64,000 nucleotides of DNA from Saussurea involucrata (lineage: Eukaryota > Streptophyta > Magnoliopsida > Asterales > Asteraceae), in contig CM066325.1 of NCBI GenBank assembly GCA_033807775.1, forward strand, positions 16,177,301 to 16,241,300. The letters run 5' to 3'. Numbering within the stretch: the stretch's first letter is position 1; each line of letters begins with the position of its first letter. Position numbers and translations under genes: made by a program. Shown here piece after piece: positions 57,329 through 64,000 of the stretch. The notes under the pieces were generated by a model. It was not told where the DNA came from. It searched no databases and saw only the letters and a program-made list of their open reading frames with translations.

Positions 57329-58127
57329 TTTAACCAGATGGAAGGTTCAAACACAAAATTAAAATATTAATATAAAGTAAATTTTATAAAAGATAAATTT
57401 AGTATAATTTATAAATTATAAATATATAACACAATTTATAAAATACGAATACAAATAATATAAATTTGTGATATATAAAATATAAATATAAATATAGTTT
57501 AGAGTAAATTACAGATTTTGTTCATGTGGTTTGAAAAATGGTAAATATAAAGAAGATCTGCTAAAAAGTCATATTTAACGAAAAAGTTAGACGACCATTG
57601 GTATAAAGGATCAAATCCATAAGAATTTGTATACCTGGAGGTTTCTTATGTAATAAATGAAGTTAAAGAACCAAATCCGTAATTTTTGACATATAGCAAA
57701 TATGTAATTTACTCTATAAGTAATGATATAATCTCCAAAATGAAATATCTATTAGAATTAATTGATTTTTTTCGGAGATTTTTAAAAATCTTTTGCATAA
57801 TCTATGGAAGATTTTTTCCATAAATCCATTTTGGCATTTTCATCTTCAAATAAGTTGTATAATAAAATGACAATATATTTTTAATTAATTATTATTTTGT
57901 TGCCCAATTCTAAATTAATTTATAATTGACATTTTAGTTTGTGTTCAATATTGAATATCGTTTTATTTAATCATCTTAGTAAATCTCATTAATATATATG
58001 AATTAATTTTATATTTTATATTTTTTACCTTTTTATTTTTATTTTACACATTTATTATATTAAAAATACATAATTATAGATTAACTAAAATACATTATAA
58101 TTTTTTTACAAATTATATCATTATAAC
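57329..58127. other. AT-rich DNA, no gene seen
   Basis: This stretch is very AT-rich with repeated ATAAATATA-type phrases. It directly abuts the truncated LINE. Confidence 0.5.
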
Positions 58128-61100
58128 CGTCGGACCATTGTCCAATTATGTTGAGGGAATCAAATCTTGACTTCGGACCGAAGCCGTTTAAATTTTTTGA
58201 TACATGGCTAAATGGGGAGGATGTGGAAGAATTAGTAAGAAGGGAATGGGGCAAGGAGGTAAAATCAAGTAAGTCGGATTGCATTTTTAGAGACACGTTA
58301 AAAAATGTGAAGAATGTCTTGAAAGGGAGAAGTGTCGAGAAGACTAAAGGGGGACTTGGAGAAAAACAAAGAAGAGACGTTGAAGTTGGAAAGTGAAGTC
58401 GAGTCAAGAAGATTCGATGAAAATAATAGAGTGAGGTGGGTAGAATCGCGAAGAAAGTGGTTAGAGGCGGAAAAGAAAAAGTTAGAGATCGACAACCAAA
58501 AAGCAAAAATAAAGTGGATGGAGGAGGGCGACGAAAACTCAGTTTTTTCATGCGGTAATAAGGAACAGGGAACGGAAGAACGGGATTCGTGGCATGAACA
58601 TCCAAGCAGTTTGGTCGGAAGACCCGAAAGAAATAAAAGACTTTGTGTGGGACTTTTTCAAAAAGAAATTCACCTCTAGGAGCATAGTTGGGCCGAAAGT
58701 ACAAAGTGAAAAAAATGAGCAAGTTGTCAAGTGAGGAGGCGGAGTGGCTCGAGAGACGGTTTGTGGAGGAAGAGGTATGGGAAGCAATAAAGATGTGTGG
58801 AAATAATAAGTCGTCGGGCCCGGATGAGATCACCTCTACATTTATAAAAAAGTTTTGGTCAATTATAAAAGGCGATCTTATGCGAGCGTTGGAAGCTTTT
58901 TGGGAGGTGGAAAGAATTAGTGGAGGGTGCAACACATCTTTCATTACGCTCATACCAAAAAACGACAATCCGACGGGTCTTAACGATTATAGACCCATTA
59001 GCTTGATTTGGGCGTTTTATAAAATTCTTGCAAAAGTGATGGCGGAAAGGATGAAGAAGGTAATGGGTAAAATTATAGGCGAAACTCAAGCGACATTCAT
59101 AAAAGGTAGATACATCTTAGACGGGGTATTGGTCGCAAACGAATCGGTGGAGGTTATAAGGAGGTCGAAAAAGAAAGGCTTAATTTTCTAGGTGGACTTT
59201 GAAAAGGCATACGGCAATGTGGAATGGTCTTTCTTAATTGAAACTTTGGCTACGATGGGGTTTGGATCAAAATGGTGCAATTGGGTCAAAGCTTGCTTGG
59301 AATCCGCTATGGTGTCGGTTTTGGTCAACGACTCCCCCACGAAGGAGTTTAAAATGGGTAAAGGGCTTAGGCAAGGCGACCCGCTAGCACCTTTCCTATT
59401 TCTAGTGGTTGCCGAATGCTTGAATGTATTGATGCTAGAAGCTAGAGAAAAAGGAATGTTCGAAGGCTTGAAGATCGGAAAAGAGGAAGTAGAGGTGACA
59501 CACTTGTAATATGCCGACGGCGTTATTTTCTTCGGTAAATGGAACATCAAGAACTTAAAGAATTTAATGAAAATTCTTGAGTGTTTCTTTATGGTTTCGG
59601 GATTGAAGATTAACACCCGAAAGAGCAAGCTTTACGGATCGGGTGTCGGTTTAGAGGAGATCCAAGCATGGTCTGGAGGCTTGGGTTGTGGATACGGTGA
59701 ATTACCTTTCTCCTATCTTGGCCTTTCGGTGGGAAACAACATGAGCAAAATTGAGAGTTGAAAGGAAGCAATAAAAAAGGTACAAAACAAACTCGCAAAT
59801 TGGAAGTCAAAATTGATCTCATACGGGGAGAGACTTATTTTGGTAAAGTCGGTACTTGGAAGTATCGCTTTGTGAGTGAGATCGAATTTCTTTTGGGGTG
59901 GGGGAAAGGGTCCGAATTCAAAAAAAGGGGTTGCATGGGTAAAATGGGATCGGGTGGTGAGGAGCTTTAAAAGAGGAGGTCTAAATGTGGGTAGCCTACA
60001 AATTTCAAATTGGGGACTTTTGGGTAAGTGGTGGTGGAGGTTCGGGGTGGAAAAGGAGGCGTTGTGGGTGAAAGTGATCAAGAGTCTTTACGGGAGGGAG
60101 GGGTTTTTGGAGGAGAGGAGTCCATCTTGGGGAAGGGGGTAGGTCGGTATAGAGGAACATCATTAAGGTGGGGTCAAGAATTGGAGAAGATAGGGTTGAA
60201 CTTTGCTTCATCTTTTGGGAAAGAAGTAGGGAGGGGGGATGAAACGTGTTTTTGGGCGAATAGATGGGTCGAGAATGAGACTAGATGAGAGATTCAAACG
60301 GTTATTCCTTCTTGAAACAAACAAGGAAGGATCTATAGCCAAGAAGGGGGAATGGAGGGAAGGTAGTTGGCATTGGAAGTGGAGTTGGAGGAGAGAGCCG
60401 AGGGGTAGGGAGGCGGGAGAATTCGGGAGAATTCGAAAATCTCAAGGAGGTACTACATAGATGGGAACCGAAGCGAGAAGGTAGGGAGCAAGTCAGATGG
60501 GTAGAGGGAGGGGATGGGAGCTTTTCGGTCCAAGAGTTGAAGGAGTTGGTAGTTGAGAGATTAGCGGTATTAGGAGAGTCATATAAGGAAACAACTTGGT
60601 CAAAGTTAGTCCCTAAAAAGGTTTGCATTTTCTTTTGGAAAGTTAAGCAAGGGAGGTTGCCTTGTCAGACGGTGCTTGAGAAGATGGGTGTGGACTTAAA
60701 CTCCACGCTTTATCTGAGGTGTGGGAGAGAGTTGGAATCGGTAGATCACACATTGGTGCATTACATAGAGACAAAAAGAGTGTGGCAAAAAGTTTGTTGT
60801 TGGTGGATGCTTAGGGAAGAGAATATCAATACGGTACAAGAGTTGATGGAGACCAATTTTTCTACATCAGGTGCGTTTTCGCAACCAAAATTATGGAAGG
60901 AAACGGTGTGGTGCTTTCTATACCTTATATGGTCACACCAAAACAATGTGGTTTTTCAAAATGAAAAAACCAAATTGGAGGATCGTTTCTTCGAAATGCA
61001 AAGGTGTTTCGAATGGATTGCATGTCGGATTAAAGATCGGAAGATAAGCCGGACGAATTGTCCGAGCCAAAGTTGGTGTTGTAAAGAAATTAGCTACTGT

Positions 61101-61452
61101 TTCGAGGGGCTGTTTGGAAACAGACATGGCTGTCCGTGGACAGCCGCTGCTGTTTGAAGGTGCAGGACAGCCTGCAGTGTGTTTCGGTGCTGTCAGAAGG
61201 GGCAATTAAGCCCTCGGCTGTAGTCGAACAGCAAGGCTGTTTCTGGGCATTGTTATTTTTGTCTCCAATTCGGTAGTGTGTAGGTTTGTTTCTTGCGAAC
61301 CAACGTGTTTTCGGTTCGGGAGATTTTTGTCGTGTTTGGTTTTCCTTTTGGTTCGATTGTGTTTCGTTGGATTTGTTGGATTGTATTTGACTATTTGTGG
61401 TTGTTTTTCCAGGTGGTAATAAAAGTTATGCATCGCCTTTCAAAAAAATCAT
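58128..61452 (+). mobile_element. 5'-truncated L1-type LINE
   Basis: The element begins inside the endonuclease domain of ORF2 (SDHCPI motif, 58130-58147), so all of ORF1 and most of the endonuclease are missing. It continues through the reverse transcriptase, a zf-RVT-like C-terminal region and a 3' UTR to a short A tail (TTTCAAAAAAA, about 61440-61446). 5' truncation of this kind is normal for LINE insertion by target-primed reverse transcription. Confidence 0.88.
58130..61157 (+). pseudogene. LINE ORF2 (endonuclease end, reverse transcriptase, zf-RVT) with several stops
   Basis: In order, the sequence shows SDHCPI and FGPKPFKFFDTWL (endonuclease/linker, to about 58400) and KSSGPDEI and FITLIPKNDNP..LNDYRPISLI (RT fingers, 58810-59010). 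The RT palm follows: FEKAYGNVEWSF and GLRQGDPLAPFLF (59195-59400), then YADGVIFF (about 59510). KINTRKSKLYG and LPFSYLGLSVG come next, then a zf-RVT segment (VPKKVCIFFWKVKQGRLPC..., 60610-61060). Stops occur at 59191 (TAG), 59507 (TAA) and 59759 (TGA), among others, and there are frame changes. The catalytic YADD has become YADG. The gene is dead. Confidence 0.88.
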
Positions 61453-62019
61453 TTGTCATTTTTCAGCTTTATATTATCATACCTAATCGATATAAACTGA
61501 AAATACATTAAAAAATACGTTTTTATTTTTTCACAAATTATACCATTATAATAATCCCATCAAACTTACAAAATGAGCTCAATTTATGGGTTTGAGCGAA
61601 TCCTTTCCAATTTGTTTGACCCATTGACCATATTGACATTGAATTTATATGCGATTTAAAAACACATAAAACCATAAAATCGGCATAGTGTGATGGAGAA
61701 TAAAACAGAACATGTAACAATTTCTTTTTTGAGTCTTCGGCTTTAGATTTGAAATGATACGCACCAAATCACACGCGAGAGAGTATCTAGTTCTCAATGA
61801 AAAGAAACACACTTTTCAATTAGCGTTTTTTAAAGTTTAATGTAATAACCATAAAATCAATGATGATTAATTCAAAGAAGCACCAACAGAGAAACAGAGT
61901 ACATAGTAAATCTGAATTCATAAATAAAAAATAAAAAATTTAATTTATAATCGAATCATAACACCCTGATTAGATATTAGGGCAAAAAAGGGGAAATATT
62001 AGGATAATTCACTATATAA
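61453..62019. other. AT-rich spacer between the LINE and the AGP gene
   Basis: No gene was found. Positions about 61494-61555 resemble the flank just 5' of the LINE (58081-58127). The last 60-70 bp before 62020 are probably the 3' UTR of the minus-strand AGP gene. Confidence 0.5.
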
Positions 62020-62235
62020 TCAAATCATCCCTCTAATTCCGGCGACAGAAACCAGCAGCGAAGCTGAGACGACAACCATTGAAAGAGTCACCGGAACTGC
62101 AGATCCAGCTTCCATCGGAGCAGGAGCTGGCGCTGATGAAAATTCCGAGTATTCTCGAGCAACGACGGCAGTGGAGGAAATCACCAGAACAAAGAGAGCG
62201 ATGACTGCAGCTCTGAGTGCACCACCGGAAGCCAT
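62020..62235 (-). CDS. Arabinogalactan peptide (AG-peptide), GPI-anchored
   Basis: The ORF encodes 71 residues from the ATG at 62235 (MASGGALRAAVIALFVLVIS). This start is chosen over an upstream in-frame ATG at 62337 because it begins a classical signal peptide (about residues 1-26, ending AVVA) and because a TATA box lies at 62316-62323. The mature core is short, with the APAPAP motif (residues 35-40) whose prolines are typical sites of hydroxylation and arabinogalactan addition. A small-residue site (about 43-45) and a C-terminal hydrophobic segment (about 47-67) are as expected for a GPI-anchor signal. Length and layout fit plant AG-peptides, which act at the cell surface and wall. It has no intron and is the only intact host gene seen. 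Which member it is cannot be said. Confidence 0.85.
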   Translation of the reverse strand: MASGGALRAAVIALFVLVISSTAVVAREYSEFSSAPAPAPMEAGSAVPVTLSMVVVSASLLVSVAGIRGMI

Positions 62236-62315
62236 TTTTGAATCTCGATCGGAGAAAGCAAAAGCAAACAGATGATGGCAGATTTGGGATGAAGAAGATG
62301 GAGAGAGGGTCTGAT

Positions 62316-62323
62316 TATTTATA
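62316..62323 (-). promoter_or_regulatory. TATA box of the AG-peptide gene
   Basis: The minus strand reads TATAAATA about 80 bp upstream of the chosen ATG. This predicts a transcription start near 62285-62292 and a 5' leader of about 50-55 bases. Confidence 0.7.
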
Positions 62324-62338
62324 GTGGTTTGTTCCAAC

Positions 62339-62344
62339 GGTCAA
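62339..62344 (-). promoter_or_regulatory. W-box-like site upstream of the AG-peptide gene
   Basis: The minus strand carries TTGACC just upstream of the TATA box. It contains the TTGAC core bound by WRKY factors, but a single short site is weak evidence of regulation. Confidence 0.35.
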
Positions 62345-62900
62345 AAATGTTAACGTTGGAGCAGGACCCCTTTGGAAACGGCTTTCTTTTGCAATATAAA
62401 TAAAATCTGCATTTATGTTTTTGATTTTTGATTTGTCTTTATTAATAAATTATACATTTTTTTTGAAATAAATAAATTATACATTTAAAAAAAGGAAAAA
62501 TTTAAACTAACCATAATTGGAAATTTAGTTATTAATAGATCAAATCAGTTCAAATTTTTCAATATTAAAATTGGAACGATTTAGAGAATCCGACATAAAT
62601 GAGCAAAACTGATTTAACCATCTAATTTACTATTTAATTAATAATATTTTACAATATCTTTTGAAATTATAAATTTCAATATTGTTAGAAAATAACAAAA
62701 CCTTAAAAATCAAAATCAAATGATTCAAAACCCTAATAAAAAAAACGTGAATGATTAGTTTTTATATTTATATAAGGTATTTTGTGTGTACAAGCCTTGG
62801 TAAGTACTAATTGTTAATAAAATTAGGAGGACATGGATAAACCACTTAAATGATAGATTCATTGGTTAGAAAGTTTAATTAAAATGCTTGATGATTCCAA
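62345..62900. other. AT-rich DNA upstream of the AG-peptide gene
   Basis: This is presumably promoter-distal and intergenic. No ORF, repeat terminus or RNA gene is recognisable. Confidence 0.5.
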
Positions 62901-64000
62901 TCTAAAACAGTGTTTAAGAAGAAACCGAACGAACAGTGCCCCGCGCCAGTCATAGCGCCGATGAACCCACGCGGAGCACCTGATCAGATTAAAACGCGAA
63001 TTTCACCCCTCAAACTTCATTTCTTCATATCTCTCTCATTTCACCTCCGTTTTTGGCGATTCAAAGTGCCATGGTTTTGATTTTTAAAGCTTTTCAAGGA
63101 TAAAGTGTTAGTTTTGAAGTTCATTGGAAGATTCAAGGGTGTTTGGTGGTGGTAAGTCTCTCATTTCTCACTCTCAAATATCTTCTCTTCTCTCCAAATC
63201 GTTTCCCCTCTTTCCCTCACAAACCCTAACTGATTTTAGGGCTTTTTCATGGAGATTAATGCATTCCTTCTCCATTTTATGCTAGTGGTTTCATTTATTG
63301 GTGCAAGAACAAGTTTCATCCACAACACTAGAGATTTTTTGGGGTTTTCTAGGTTTTCATCAAAACCTAAGTGGTAAGTTCATTTCCTCCATTTACAAGC
63401 TTCATTTTGAGTTATAAATGTTCCATTGATGATCTCCTAGTGTTTTGTTTCTCCATTTTCGGTTTGGATGATTTTGGGGAAGTTAGGTTAATATTGGGGT
63501 TTTGGTCAAAATGAAGATTTTTATATAAGATGTTTGGGGAATGGTTTAAAGTGGTTGAAAATGAATATTCATGGTTGGAAACTTATGGATCTAGGTTTTG
63601 GAAGATTTGGAGTTGAAGGTTCGTGTTTCTTCAAAGGAGCTTACGTTGGGAAAAATCTAGATTTAGCCTAATCTAGCAAGGTGAGTTCAAGTTGATTTGT
63701 GAAAACGTTGTACATGCCAAAGTGTTTATTTTAAAGTATTTGTGTGCTTTATATGAAATTATCTCTTGTTGAATTATTTAGTGGGTTCTGATTAATCAAA
63801 GTGTTGAACTTTGCAAATCTTGTGAAATACCCTAATTTAAATTTAAAAATCTAATTCATGAAGATCTTCGTATATTATAATTACATTATTTTATTATTAT
63901 TATTTGTGTTATTAAAAATTAGATAGTATAAATAACACTCGCTAAAGTACATGATAAGTCCTTAAAGTAATATAGGAAACATGGTTAGAACAACAATGTT
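62901..64000 (+). repeat. Possible LTR start or 5' leader, cut by the window edge
   Basis: The region has a G+C-richer patch (62930-62995), pyrimidine-rich TCTCTCATTTC runs, and a CTAACTGATTTTAGGGC phrase. Near 63679 it has AAGGTGAGTTCAAG, similar to the AGGTGAG junctions seen inside the LTRs at 24799 and 45983. It has no coding region. This resembles the transcribed part of a chromovirus LTR, but the second LTR would lie outside the window. A gene leader with introns is the alternative. Confidence 0.3.

Noticed and set aside
58081..58968. 295-codon minus-strand ORF
   Set aside because: It is antisense to LINE ORF2, low in complexity (Ser/Phe/Leu-rich) and has no domain.
62236..62337. N-terminal extension of the AG-peptide to an upstream in-frame ATG
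   Set aside because: The extension would precede and spoil the signal peptide, and part of it overlaps the TATA box, so it is probably not translated.

Overview
The window is nuclear DNA from a plant with a large, repeat-rich genome, most likely a eudicot. It is built mainly from nested plant-type LTR retrotransposons (Ty3/gypsy chromoviruses of the Tekay/Del type and an Athila-type element) plus DNA transposons and a LINE. Only one convincing host gene is visible: a small arabinogalactan-peptide gene near the right end. I cannot name the species from the sequence.

Layout. Positions 1-37336 are one nested stack. The base is a Mutator-like (MULE) transposase gene that now begins at 33921. Its 5' part is cut off by an old minus-strand Tekay-like element (here E0). 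E0's 5' LTR ends at 33920, and its 3' end lies beyond the left edge of the window. E0 was hit twice. An Athila-type element (1090-21998, TSD ATAAC) sits in its internal region. A chromovirus derivative without long ORFs (23398-32054, TSD GATAC) sits inside its LTR. The Athila element was in turn split by a very young Tekay element (3600-14149, TSD GTGGA) that keeps an intact 1566-residue Gag-Pol. That Tekay element carries a 5S-rRNA-bearing, Cassandra-like LTR between its primer-binding site and its coding region, plus an extra coiled-coil ORF.

Positions 37337-45080 are AT-rich DNA with a CACTA derivative (ending at 40484) that contains a hAT-like MITE, a possible PIF/Harbinger-type element (40757-43350) that contains an LTR-like stretch and a run of 20 C, and a 150-bp tandem duplication. 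Positions 45086-52990 are a second non-autonomous chromovirus derivative (TSD ACATT). Its ORF-poor internal region is recognisably related to that of E0. Positions 53391-57330 hold a Tourist-like MITE, a short Ty3/gypsy RT fragment, a fold-back element and an unclassified repeat. Positions 58128-61452 are a 5'-truncated, stop-ridden L1-type LINE. The arabinogalactan-peptide gene lies at 62020-62235 (minus), with a TATA box and a W-box-like site. The last kilobase looks like the start of another LTR.

How the parts work together. The autonomous-looking Tekay element encodes all retrotransposition activities (Gag, protease, RT, RNase H, integrase, chromodomain tail). Two other elements have near-identical LTRs but no usable ORFs, so they were probably moved in trans. 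LTR boundaries, TSDs, primer-binding sites and polypurine tracts can be read directly for most elements, so the order of insertion is well supported. Functional statements about hairpins, CpG motif arrays and extra ORFs are inference.
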